From Myxococcales bacterium (GTDB lineage Bacteria; Myxococcota_A; Polyangia; Haliangiales; Haliangiaceae), in the NCBI GenBank assembly GCA_016720595.1, contig JADKKI010000044.1:1-64000 (forward strand): a stretch of DNA of 64,000 nucleotides. The letters run 5' to 3'. Shown piece by piece: positions 25,824-33,850 of this stretch. How positions within the stretch are numbered: the stretch's first letter is position 1; the number at the start of each line of letters is the position of its first letter. The position numbers and the translations under genes were made by a program. Under the pieces are notes generated by a model. It was given only the letters and a program-made list of their open reading frames with translations. It did no database searches and was not told the DNA's origin.

Positions 25824-25950
25824 CGCGGGCGCATCGCGGTCATGAGGTCAGGCTTTGGCAGCATGGTCAGCGCTTCGACTTCTTCCGTTGGCGCGATCTC
25901 GCTGTCGAGGTCGAGGCCAGTCGGCGCTCGGCTGGCTATAGTCGCGGGCG

Positions 25951-27084
25951 ATGACTCGCTTTCTGGTGCTGGCGTTGATCCTCGGTGGGGCGTGCAAGAA
26001 GGAAGAGAAGATTCAGGCGCTCGCGGCGACCGCGAAGGTCGTTGGAACGGCTGTCGCGGTCACCGCGGTGTGCACGAACTTCGTGACGTTGAGTGGAGGT
26101 GAGCTCGGCGCCGCGAGCTGCAAGGACGGCAAGGCCACGCTCGAGATTCCGGTCGACAAGCTCGGCAAGGGAAAGCAGACGTTCCACGTCCGGGGAAGCA
26201 ACGAGAACGGTCGGACCATGGCCGAGACCGATCTGACCGTCGACATCTCGTTGACCGGTCAAGCTCCGTATCTGCGGGTGACTGGCTGTGAGAGCGACAA
26301 CACCGACAACAGCCCGACGTCTCTCGACCTGAAGATCGGCGACCGCACCGAGAGGTGCCGGACGTTCAACGGCGCCAACGCGAAGCTCGTCATCGAAGCG
26401 AATCCCAACGCGAAGCTGACAGTCGCAGGCAAGACCGAGACTCTCCCGGAGAGCGGCAAGCTTACCCTCCTCGTCGATCTGACCGAGCCGGTGCTTGCGC
26501 TGAAGCTCGCCGATGTCGCCGTCGAGCCGGAGAGCAGCTCGAGCACCATCAAGTCCGCCGTCTCCGTCTCCTACTCGCTCGGCAGCGACGGAAAGACGCT
26601 CGACGGCCGCATGGAGTTCTCCGAGGTCCCGGGCTCCGAGGGCGACCTTGGCAGTCACTTTCTCGCGCAGCTGGCCGCGGGCAAGGGGGAGCGCGGCGGG
26701 TTTACGCCGGCCAAACCCGGCGAGCGACGAAGCGCCGGATGGGTCTCCTACGACGGCAAGCTGAGGGTCACCGATCGCAGCGGCACGCTCCGCGACCTCG
26801 ACCTGATCGCGGCCGAGCGTGAGACCACGCGCACCGAGAGCGGGACGTGTACCTATGTCACGCCGGACCGCGCTCAGAAGATCAACGCGAAGCGAACCCT
26901 GGTCGACAGCGAGCTCGTCCTCATGAACCTCGCTGATGGAACGGTCGAGAAGCGGGCGTTCGCCGCCGATCCTGACAACTGCAGCCAGTTCGCGATGATG
27001 GATCGAAAAGATCCGAAGGCCGAAGCGCGTGTCGCGATCCCCGCGGTCACAGCTTGGATCGAGAGCCTCGTGGCGGCCCGCTGA
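25951..27084 (+). CDS. Lipoprotein, hypothetical
   Basis: A 377-residue protein with a lipoprotein signal (MTRFLVLALILGGAC, Cys15). The mature part is mostly beta-strand, with repeated Lys-Gly-Asp turns (FHVRGSNENGRTMAETD, LTVAGKTETLPESGKLTLL) and four Cys that could form two disulfides (CTNF, SCKD, GCES, RCRTF). It may contain two Ig-like sandwiches followed by a C-terminal domain with CTYV and NCSQF. I recognise no family. It is a single gene flanked by the two 33-bp repeats. Confidence 0.65.
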   Translation: MTRFLVLALILGGACKKEEKIQALAATAKVVGTAVAVTAVCTNFVTLSGGELGAASCKDGKATLEIPVDKLGKGKQTFHVRGSNENGRTMAETDLTVDISLTGQAPYLRVTGCESDNTDNSPTSLDLKIGDRTERCRTFNGANAKLVIEANPNAKLTVAGKTETLPESGKLTLLVDLTEPVLALKLADVAVEPESSSSTIKSAVSVSYSLGSDGKTLDGRMEFSEVPGSEGDLGSHFLAQLAAGKGERGGFTPAKPGERRSAGWVSYDGKLRVTDRSGTLRDLDLIAAERETTRTESGTCTYVTPDRAQKINAKRTLVDSELVLMNLADGTVEKRAFAADPDNCSQFAMMDRKDPKAEARVAIPAVTAWIESLVAAR

Positions 27085-27182
27085 CGCAGCTTCGAAGTCG
27101 GCAGCGCGCCGAGCCTGCGCTGCCGCCTGAACGTCGGTGAGTCGTTCGCGCTCGTCCGGCCAAGCCACCCGATCGTGGCGCC

Positions 27183-27215
27183 GGATCAGAACACTGCGAA
27201 CCCCCGTTCACGGGC
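27183..27215. repeat. 33-bp intergenic repeat, copy 2
   Basis: The partner of 25,791-25,823, with five differences, two of them inside the dyad. It lies upstream of the beta-propeller-like lipoprotein gene. The two copies bracket the lipoprotein gene at 25,951. Confidence 0.45.
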
Positions 27216-27293
27216 GGCCGGCGCTGGGAGCGCAGGATCCGCCCGATTCCACGGGGTCACGGCATGGCGTGGACCTTGCTGAGGACGCGCCGC

Positions 27294-28256
27294 ATGAACC
27301 GGCTCCTCGTGCTCTCCACCTTCAGTCTCGCAACCGCCGCCGCGTGCGGCTCCGATCCCTCGTCGATGTCTCCCGACGCCACGCCAGGTGGCTCGACCAT
27401 CGATGAGCAGTGGTACGCCTCGTCGAGTGGCATCAGCGCGCTCGCGGTCGATGGCGAGCAGCTGGTGTTCTTCGAAGGAGCAATGCTGCGCACGCGCTCG
27501 CTGACTGGTGGTGAGCCCACGACCCTGGCGACGCTCACGCCTCCCGCCAATCCCTCGAGCTTCGCCGACGTCGAGGAGCTGCGCGTGGGACCGACCAGCG
27601 TGGCCTTCGTCGAAGGAGTGCTCGATGCCGCGACGGGCGCGGTGACCAAGACGCTGTTCCTCGTGCCGCGGAGCGGCGGGGCACCGGTGGTGCTGTCCAC
27701 GTCGCAGGACTCCCGCGCTTTCCTCGGGCTGGCGTTCGATGGCGATGCGCTCGTGTTCTCGTCGAACACGTCGGTCTATCGGGTCGCGCTCGCGGGCGGC
27801 ACGCCGCAGTACGTCGGGCAGAGCGAGGGCTCGGTGCTGTACTGGATCTTCTCGCCCCTGGTCCAGGGCGATCAGATCCTGTGGGCGGCGGACGCGCACC
27901 TCTATCGCCTGGCGCGCACGTCGTCGAACAAGCGCGGCATGGCGTTCGCCACGCTCCCCGCGGAGTCGGCGCAGATCATCGCCGTCGATCGTGGGCTCGT
28001 GGTGGCGCTGTCACCGGAGATCGATTTCCAGGCGCCCGCGAATGCGATCGTCGAGGTCGACCCGGTGACGGGGGCGGCCGGCACGCCGGTCTCGCTCGGT
28101 GGCGATGCGCAGTCCCGCGGCCCGGGGGGGTGGCGGGTCCGTCGCGGCCGGCCACGCGGTGTTCGGGCCGCGACCGGATCACCGCGCGGTGGCTGCGGGC
28201 GGCTCGGCGCGTCGTGGCGGCACGCCGGGTCATCCCCCACTGAATGCCGCCCCTAG
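27294..28256 (+). CDS. Lipoprotein with beta-propeller-like repeats, frame-shifted 3' end
   Basis: From the ATG at 27,294: a lipoprotein signal (TAAACG) and a Ser/Pro/Asp linker. Repeated short blades of the type ALAVDGEQLVFFEGAML, LAFDGDALVFSSNTSVYRV and AVDRGLVVALSPEIDF follow, typical of serine/threonine-kinase-associated or LpqB/WD40-like propellers. Coding quality falls sharply after a run of seven G at about 28,120. There the frame probably shifts and the true C-terminus is lost. The end given here is the stop in the starting frame. Confidence 0.6.
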   Translation: MNRLLVLSTFSLATAAACGSDPSSMSPDATPGGSTIDEQWYASSSGISALAVDGEQLVFFEGAMLRTRSLTGGEPTTLATLTPPANPSSFADVEELRVGPTSVAFVEGVLDAATGAVTKTLFLVPRSGGAPVVLSTSQDSRAFLGLAFDGDALVFSSNTSVYRVALAGGTPQYVGQSEGSVLYWIFSPLVQGDQILWAADAHLYRLARTSSNKRGMAFATLPAESAQIIAVDRGLVVALSPEIDFQAPANAIVEVDPVTGAAGTPVSLGGDAQSRGPGGWRVRRGRPRGVRAATGSPRGGCGRLGASWRHAGSSPTECRP

Positions 28257-28392
28257 CGTCCGCCCCGGGGCATCCAGCGCCATCGCGGGTCCAGACTGCC
28301 GGGTGCCGGCGGTCGTTCACGCTTCTCTCGACGTCGACGTAGGGATCAGGCGCGGATCCAGGTCCGGCCGCGGTGGAGTCGCCAGCGGCCGA

Positions 28393-28962
28393 CTACGGCG
28401 CGATCGTGACGGTGGTGGTCTGCTGCGTGCCGTCCACGATCGCGTGGAGGGTGGTCGAGCCGGCGGCCATGCCGCGCACGCCGGCCTGATCGACGGTCGC
28501 GATCGACGGATCGTCGATCACCCAGACAGCGGTCGCGCTGACGTCGCGCGTGTCGCCCGTGGTGTAGGTGGCGAGGGCGCGGACCGGGACCATGGTGCCG
28601 ACCGGGGCGGCGACGATCGAGGGCTCGACCGAGAGGCCGACCACGGCGGGGGCCAAGATGGTCGCGGGGACGTCGATGACGGTGGTGCGATAGCCCAGGT
28701 GGAGCATCGTGTGGCCTTCGGCGCGGCCGATGACCCGCACATGGGCGTGGTCGCTGGTGAAAGCGATCGAGACCAGCTCGGGCCGATCGACCACCCAGCT
28801 GAAGGCATCGAGCCGGCCGAGCTCGTGGCCATCGACCCAGACGCCGATCTCGGCGCCGGCGCCCATGGGGAGGCGGACCTCGTCGACATCGACCTCGATG
28901 GTCCGGGTGTCGTCGAAGCAGGCGCCCAGCAAGAGTGCGAGAGCAGGAACGGCGAAACGCAT
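28393..28962 (-). CDS. Lipoprotein with bacterial Ig-like (BIG_2) domains
   Basis: A 189-residue protein from the ATG at 28,962, preceded by GGAGGCTCC. The lipobox is LLGAC. Two Ig-like repeats follow. The second is diagnostic of BIG_2 (VRALATYTTGDTRDVSATAVW, then PSIATVDQAGVRGMAAGSTTL), and the first is more diverged (VDRPELVSIAFTSDHAHVRV). This kind of protein is a surface-attached binding module. It is convergent with the propeller lipoprotein. Confidence 0.75.
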   Translation of the reverse strand: MRFAVPALALLLGACFDDTRTIEVDVDEVRLPMGAGAEIGVWVDGHELGRLDAFSWVVDRPELVSIAFTSDHAHVRVIGRAEGHTMLHLGYRTTVIDVPATILAPAVVGLSVEPSIVAAPVGTMVPVRALATYTTGDTRDVSATAVWVIDDPSIATVDQAGVRGMAAGSTTLHAIVDGTQQTTTVTIAP

Positions 28963-29206
28963 CGGAGCCTCCGAGATCACGAGTCGACCAAACTCGTAAC
29001 CGGTTCAGGATCACGGGGCGAGAAATCGGCAGTCGGACACCATCCGACATCCTGGCGGGAGCGAGGGGAGCGGCCTGGCCTGCCCCCGAACCGCGCGAAT
29101 CTCCGATGGGTTTGGCTGCGAACCGCTCGTAGGTCGGAGATCGCGAAAACGAAGTTCGGACCTGACGCTCGGGCCAAGCGTCTCTATACTTAGCGTGTCC
29201 CCCCGC

Positions 29207-30649
29207 ATGTCTCCCGCGCGCCGAGCTCGAAGGGTAAACCGGTCCACCGTGTGGGTCGCCGCCGGCGTGGCCGTGCTGGTCCACGCCACGTTGCTCGGGA
29301 GCGTGCAGGCGTTCGGGCTCTCGATCGTGGGCAAGGGGTTTGTGAGCTCGAGCGAGCACCAGATCGCGAAGGCGGTCGAGGAGCCTGAGCTGCACACCAC
29401 GTGTGCGAGCGACGTGATCCTCGCCACCGGTGCGCGCGCTGCGATGTGCCTCGCGCCGTGGAATGCCGACGTCGACGGCTGCGGCAGCGATACCGTGATG
29501 TCGATGTGGATGGATCTGTCGTCGTGCCAGGCGGGTGATTCGATCTCCACGTCGCCGATCGCGCTGCTCTCGCCGCGCCAGGCCGAGAAGCTCACGCCGA
29601 TCGATCCCGAGCGCTTGATCGACGAGGCGATGCAGCAGGAGCTCGCGAAGCAGCAGCCGCCGCCGCCACCCGTGCCGCAGCAGCAGCCGCAGACCGCGCC
29701 GCCGCCGCCGCCTCCGCCGCAGCGCCCCACGCAGGTGGTGGAGACGGCCAAGCCGAACACCGAGCAGGAGCCGGAGAACGCGCGGTTCGTCTCGGAGAAC
29801 AACGTCAAGGTCGATCAGCAGAAGGTCGCGCGCGGCTCGGTGCAGGAGCCGATGGTCGCGAAGTCCAAGCCCGCCGAGCTGACCCCGAAGGAGGATCCCA
29901 AGGAGGCCTCCGTCAAGGAGCTCAAGGAGGCCGACAAGGGCAAGAGCGAGAAGGCTCCCGACGCGCCCGGCGTCCTCGCGATGCGGCCGGCCGGCACGCC
30001 GCAGCCCGCCGAGGCACCGCAAGAGGCGAAGACGCGCGGCGCGACCTCGAGCGACAAGGGCCCGCTCGTGGCCGATGGCTTCGTGCCGCGGCACGGCGAT
30101 GGCGCGATCGAGCAGGCCAAGCGCGATCCAGGCGAGCTCTCGCGCGGGCAGAGCGGGGCAGGGGGCGGTGCGCCGCAGGTGCCGAACCTCAAGCCCACGC
30201 CGGAGACGCTCGAGCGGATCGCTGGCGGCGGCTCGGTCGATCACCTCGACGACGTCGAGAATGGGGACGAGACGGCGCTGTCGTCCAAGCGCTGGGTCTA
30301 TGCGAGCTTCTTCAATCGCCTCAAGCGCCAGGTCGCGCAGAACTGGGATCCGGCCACGGTGTGGCGCCGCAGCGATCCGCAGGGCACCGTGTACGGCTTC
30401 AAGACGCGCGTCACCGAGGTCCGCGTCAGCCTCGCGGGCAACGGCTCGCTCCAGAAGATCGTCGTGACTCAGCCCTCGGGAGTCAACGAGCTCGATGACG
30501 AGGCCGTCCGCGCATTCCATGCGTCGGCGCCGTTCCCGAACCCGCCCGATGGGCTGGTGGCCAAGGATGGCCTCATCACCTTCGCGTTCTCGTTCTATTT
30601 CGAGATCGGCGCTCCACGGTCGTCGTGGCGCGTGATCCGCTCGATGTAA
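29207..30649 (+). CDS. TonB-family energy-transducer-like protein
   Basis: About 480 residues. The ATG at 29,207 is preferred; a GTG at 29,195 is in frame. A single N-terminal membrane helix (VWVAAGVAVLVHATLLGSV) is followed by a Cys-bearing globular part. A Pro/Gln-rich linker with PPPPPPPQ runs and a charged Lys/Glu-rich stretch come next. The TonB-type C-terminal domain is near 370-475 (FFNRLKRQVAQNWDPATV, then GSLQKIVVTQPSGVNELDDEAVRAF). It should link the inner membrane to an outer-membrane partner. No ExbB/ExbD gene is nearby. Cys residues in the periplasmic part are unusual for TonB. Confidence 0.8.
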   Translation: MSPARRARRVNRSTVWVAAGVAVLVHATLLGSVQAFGLSIVGKGFVSSSEHQIAKAVEEPELHTTCASDVILATGARAAMCLAPWNADVDGCGSDTVMSMWMDLSSCQAGDSISTSPIALLSPRQAEKLTPIDPERLIDEAMQQELAKQQPPPPPVPQQQPQTAPPPPPPPQRPTQVVETAKPNTEQEPENARFVSENNVKVDQQKVARGSVQEPMVAKSKPAELTPKEDPKEASVKELKEADKGKSEKAPDAPGVLAMRPAGTPQPAEAPQEAKTRGATSSDKGPLVADGFVPRHGDGAIEQAKRDPGELSRGQSGAGGGAPQVPNLKPTPETLERIAGGGSVDHLDDVENGDETALSSKRWVYASFFNRLKRQVAQNWDPATVWRRSDPQGTVYGFKTRVTEVRVSLAGNGSLQKIVVTQPSGVNELDDEAVRAFHASAPFPNPPDGLVAKDGLITFAFSFYFEIGAPRSSWRVIRSM

Positions 30650-31098
30650 CCTCGCGGGCGGTGAAGCACCCGCGGCTGGTTCCGGCGCTCGTCTCGATCG
30701 CGCTCCTGGGCGCGACGCTCGAGCCGCTGATCCGCAAGCCGTGGGACGACAGCTTCCCGCTCTCGCCGTACGCGATGTTCGCGTTCAAGCGGCCGACCAC
30801 GCTGACGATGGAGTACGCGTTCGGCGTCACGGCCACGGGCGAGCGCCACGCGCTGACGCCGCACCTGATCGGCTCGAGCGAGGTGCTCCAGGCGCTCACC
30901 GTGCTCGCTCGCGCGCGCGGCGCGAACGAGCTGCCGCAGCTGTGCTCGCAGATCGCGGCGCGGGTCGCCGATCTGGATGACTACGCGGACGTCACCGAGA
31001 TCCGGATCGTCACGGGCACGCACGACGCTGTGGATTACCTGGTGCGGCACCAGCAGGGCACCGAGGTCCCACGCACGAGCTGCCGGGTGGCGCGATGA
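30625..31098 (+). CDS. Small membrane-anchored protein next to HTTM gene
   Basis: A 157-residue protein starting at a GTG inside the end of the TonB-like gene; a second GTG at 30,661 is also possible. One hydrophobic N-terminal segment (LVPALVSIALLGATLEPLI) is followed by a soluble domain with SPYAMFAFKRPTT and VTEIRIVTGTHDAVDY. It overlaps the HTTM gene by 4 bases (ATGA), so the two are co-translated. Small partners of this kind often accompany HTTM proteins. No enzymatic motif is visible. Confidence 0.65.
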   Translation: MARDPLDVTSRAVKHPRLVPALVSIALLGATLEPLIRKPWDDSFPLSPYAMFAFKRPTTLTMEYAFGVTATGERHALTPHLIGSSEVLQALTVLARARGANELPQLCSQIAARVADLDDYADVTEIRIVTGTHDAVDYLVRHQQGTEVPRTSCRVAR

Positions 31099-32015
31099 AG
31101 CGCGTCTCCGACTGGTGGTTTGCGCCCGCGCCGGCGGAGCGCCTCGCCGCGGTGCGGATCCTGATCGGCACGTTCGCGCTGTGCTGGGTGGGCGGTCGGC
31201 TGGTCGAGACCCATGCGGTGGCGCAGCTCGGCAAGACGCAGTTCCACCCCACGGGTGTGGTGCGTCTGCTCGATGCGCCGCTGCCCCCGGCGATGGTGCT
31301 CGTGATCGCGATCGTCACCTGCGCGCTCTTGCTCGCGTTCACGCTCGGTGTGCAGTACCGGTTCACGGCGCCGCTCGCGGCGCTCGGGGTGCTGTGGACG
31401 CTGACGTACCGCAACTCGTTCGGGATGATCTTCCACACCGAGAACCTGCTCGTGATGCACCTGCTCGCGCTCGCATGTGCCCCGGCGGCCGATGTCTGGG
31501 CGATCGATCGCAAGCCGCTCGTGCCGGCCGCGGCGGGCTATGGCTGGATCTTGAAGCTGCTCGCCGCGATCACGGCGGCGACCTACGTGCTCGCCGGGAT
31601 CGCGAAGCTGCGGATCGCGGGGTTCGCGTGGCTCGATGGGGAGCAGCTGCGCAATCAGATCGCCGTGGACAACCTGCGCAAGGCGTTGCTCGGCGATTCG
31701 ATCGCACCTCTCGCCACGCCGTTCCTCGATCATCCCTCCGGCTTCACGGTGTTCAGCGTGATGACGATCGTCCTCGAGCTGTCGGCGCCCATCGTGTTCC
31801 TGCATCCGCGGATCGGCCGCCTGTGGTCGCTGACGGCGTGGGGCTTCCACCTCGGGGTGGTGCTCCTCATGAACATCTGGTTCCCGTACCCGCTCCTCGG
31901 GCTCGCCTACCTGCCGCTGCTCCGTGCCGAGCGGCCGTTTGCCTGGCTGATCGGGTGGCGGCGGCGGCGGCGGAATGTGGGCGCCGCCACGCCGGTTGAG
32001 CCTCCAACCGATTAG
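31095..32015 (+). CDS. HTTM-domain membrane protein (gamma-carboxylase-like)
   Basis: A 306-residue protein with five or six membrane helices. It has the HTTM pattern: an N-terminal ERLAAVRILIGTFAL helix, FHPTGVVRLL, TYRNSFGMIFHTENLLVMHLLALA with the conserved polar/His segment, a helix with a Lys-Leu-Arg pair, and LWSLTAWGFHLGVVLLMNIWFPYPL at the end. HTTM proteins are related to vitamin-K-dependent gamma-glutamyl carboxylase; most bacterial members have no known substrate. It is translationally coupled to the preceding gene and lies 54 bases before the BlaI gene. Confidence 0.8.
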   Translation: MKRVSDWWFAPAPAERLAAVRILIGTFALCWVGGRLVETHAVAQLGKTQFHPTGVVRLLDAPLPPAMVLVIAIVTCALLLAFTLGVQYRFTAPLAALGVLWTLTYRNSFGMIFHTENLLVMHLLALACAPAADVWAIDRKPLVPAAAGYGWILKLLAAITAATYVLAGIAKLRIAGFAWLDGEQLRNQIAVDNLRKALLGDSIAPLATPFLDHPSGFTVFSVMTIVLELSAPIVFLHPRIGRLWSLTAWGFHLGVVLLMNIWFPYPLLGLAYLPLLRAERPFAWLIGWRRRRRNVGAATPVEPPTD

Positions 32016-32027
32016 CGCTTGCTCGCG

Positions 32028-32045
32028 TAACTACGTTTGTAGTAA
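32028..32045. promoter_or_regulatory. BlaI/MecI-type operator dyad
   Basis: TAACTAC-GTTT-GTAGTAA is an inverted repeat (6 of 7 pairs) 23 bases before the BlaI-family start codon. It resembles the TACTACA/TGTAGTA operators of BlaI-like repressors. It would give autoregulation of the repressor, the M56 gene and probably the thiol/selenol genes downstream. Confidence 0.6.
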
Positions 32046-32068
32046 TCCTACCACTGGCGTCGTAACCC

Positions 32069-32542
32069 ATGGCCCGCTCCACCCCCTCCGAGCTCACGCA
32101 TGCCGAGCTGCGCGTCCTGAAGGCGCTGTGGGAGGTCGAGCGTGGCTCTGTCGCCGAGGTTCGCGCGGAGCTGGGCAAGCGCGGGCAAGAGCTCGCGTAC
32201 ACCACGGTGATGACGCTGCTCGGCCGCCTCGCCGCCAAGGGCGCCGTGCTGGTCGACAAGGAGCGCGAGCCGTTCCTGTATCGCGCCGCGCAGCGCAAGG
32301 AATCGGTGCTGCGCGATCGCCTGCGCGAGTTCGTGCGCGAGGTGTTCGATGGCCAGGCCGATTCGCTGGTCCTGAACCTCGTCGAGGATGAATCGCTGAC
32401 GCGCGCGGAGCTCCGGGCGATCGAGCGCAAGATCGCCGATGCCGAGCGCGGCTCCAAGGATCCCGAAAATCCGCCGGATGCGCAGGGCCCGAGCACTGCG
32501 AGCGTTGCGAAGGTCGCGAAGGATCCGAAGGTGAAGCCGTGA
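32069..32542 (+). CDS. BlaI/MecI/CopY-family transcriptional repressor
   Basis: A 157-residue protein. The N-terminal winged helix is typical: THAELRVLKALWEVERGSVAEV, LAYTTVMTLLGRLAAKGAV with the recognition helix, and LYRAAQRKESVLRDRL leading into the dimerisation helices. Family members are freed from DNA when the partner M56 protease triggers their cleavage. The Lys/Pro-rich tail beyond residue 135 is longer than usual. It overlaps the M56 gene by 4 bases. A matching dyad lies in its promoter. The downstream redox genes are its likely targets (inference). Confidence 0.9.
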   Translation: MARSTPSELTHAELRVLKALWEVERGSVAEVRAELGKRGQELAYTTVMTLLGRLAAKGAVLVDKEREPFLYRAAQRKESVLRDRLREFVREVFDGQADSLVLNLVEDESLTRAELRAIERKIADAERGSKDPENPPDAQGPSTASVAKVAKDPKVKP

Positions 32543-33801
32543 GCGGCCTCGTCGCCGCCGGCGCCGCTGCCAAGGGCGCGGTCTCGATGCTCGCGATGCT
32601 GGCGGTGCAGGGCACCGTGCTCGCGATGATCGCCCTCGTGCTGCTTCGCGCCGCGCGGATGCGGCCGGCGTTCGCCGCCGCGGTGTGGCTGGTGGTGCTC
32701 GCGAAGTTCGCGGTGCCCTGGGGCCCGGCGATGCCGTGGTCGCTCTCCGATCTGATCGCGTACCTCCGTCACGACGAGGTGGCCGCGGCGCTCTCGGCCT
32801 CGCCGATCGGGTCCGGTCCCGATCCGGTGATCTCGATCTGGCCCTCGATCGGCTGGATCGCGCTGGCCAGCGCCTGGGCGCTCGGCACGCTGATCGTGCT
32901 CGGACGCGCGCTCCTGTCCTATCGCGCCACGCTCGCGGTCGCGCGCGCCGCCGAGCCCGCCCCCGAAGCTGCCCGCGCCACGCTCGCCGCGCTCGCCGGG
33001 ACCCTCAAGGTCCGCACGCCTCGTCTCGCGATCGGCGACGATGCGACCGGGCCATACGTCGTGGGCCTGCTCCGCCCGATCATCGTCGTGCCGCCTGCGC
33101 TGCTCGAGGATCCCACGCTGCTCCGCGCGGCGCTGCTCCACGAGCTCGCCCACGTGCGGCGCAAGGACGCGCTCGGCCGGTTCCTGCAGGTGTGGGCGAC
33201 CGCGATGTTCTTCTGGTGGCCGATCGTCCGGCTGATCGGGCGTCGCCTCGATCTCTCTCGCGAGGCCGCCTGCGATGCGTGGGCGCTCGAGGCGAGTGCG
33301 CTGCCGCGCCCGGCCTATGCGCGGCTGCTCGTCAAGATGGCCGCGCTGCGCACCGTGGCAGCCTCGGCGCTCGCGAGCCCGCGGTCGCTCGATGCGCGCG
33401 TGGCCGCCGTGCTGGGTCCGCCCGCGCGCGCGCGGATCGGCATCGTGGGCAAGGCCTGCATCGTGGTGTGGGCCGTGGTCGCGCTCGGCGGCGCGCGCAC
33501 CGCCTCCGCGCGCGGCGAGAAGAACGTGTGCGTGTTCACGCCGCAGCTGGCCGAGGCCCTCCGAGAGGCGCACCCCGAGGCCGATCTCGATGGGGATGGC
33601 ATGCTGTCCAAGGACGAGGCGTGCGAGTTCCAGGCGGAGGTCCGCCGACGCGCCGACCAGGTCTCGACGCTGGACGAGGCCCAGGAGCCCGAAATGGATC
33701 GGCTCCTGGACGAGCCGCTGTGTTGCAATTGTGACCCGGGTGGTGGCCTACTTCCGTCACCCGAAAGTCCTGCTCTCGGCGCGAGTTGCCAGGGCGAATA
33801 G
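32539..33801 (+). CDS. M56 (BlaR1/MecR1-like) membrane metallopeptidase with EF-hand and Cys tail
   Basis: A 420-residue protein. Several N-terminal membrane helices are followed by the zinc motif HELAH at 201-205 and the downstream REAACDAWAL that supplies the third ligand region. A last membrane helix near 315-330 leads outside. Where BlaR1 carries a penicillin-binding sensor, this protein has about 90 residues with a canonical EF-hand loop DLDGDGMLSKDE at 349-360 and a Cys-rich end (CCNCD). The sensor may therefore respond to calcium, or to thiol state or metal, and not to a beta-lactam (inference). It is co-translated with the BlaI gene and sits directly upstream of the Sec/Cys DsbA pair. 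Confidence 0.85.
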   Translation: MSGLVAAGAAAKGAVSMLAMLAVQGTVLAMIALVLLRAARMRPAFAAAVWLVVLAKFAVPWGPAMPWSLSDLIAYLRHDEVAAALSASPIGSGPDPVISIWPSIGWIALASAWALGTLIVLGRALLSYRATLAVARAAEPAPEAARATLAALAGTLKVRTPRLAIGDDATGPYVVGLLRPIIVVPPALLEDPTLLRAALLHELAHVRRKDALGRFLQVWATAMFFWWPIVRLIGRRLDLSREAACDAWALEASALPRPAYARLLVKMAALRTVAASALASPRSLDARVAAVLGPPARARIGIVGKACIVVWAVVALGGARTASARGEKNVCVFTPQLAEALREAHPEADLDGDGMLSKDEACEFQAEVRRRADQVSTLDEAQEPEMDRLLDEPLCCNCDPGGGLLPSPESPALGASCQGE

Positions 33802-33835
33802 ACGACCGAATCGACGACCGAATAGACGACCGAGT
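33795..33835 (+). repeat. 12-bp tandem repeat in leader of the selenoprotein gene
   Basis: Three copies of CGAATAGACGAC (the middle one has one change) plus a partial fourth. They span the stop codon of the M56 gene and the 5' leader of the next gene. The repeat ends 15 bases before the start codon. It may be a slippage repeat or a protein- or RNA-binding site. Confidence 0.7.
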
Positions 33836-33850
33836 ACAAGGAAACAACCC

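Noticed and set aside
28346..30520. A 724-codon minus-strand open frame
   Set aside because: It is antisense to the TonB-family gene and lacks any domain; its Arg/Leu/Gly composition is typical of a shadow frame.
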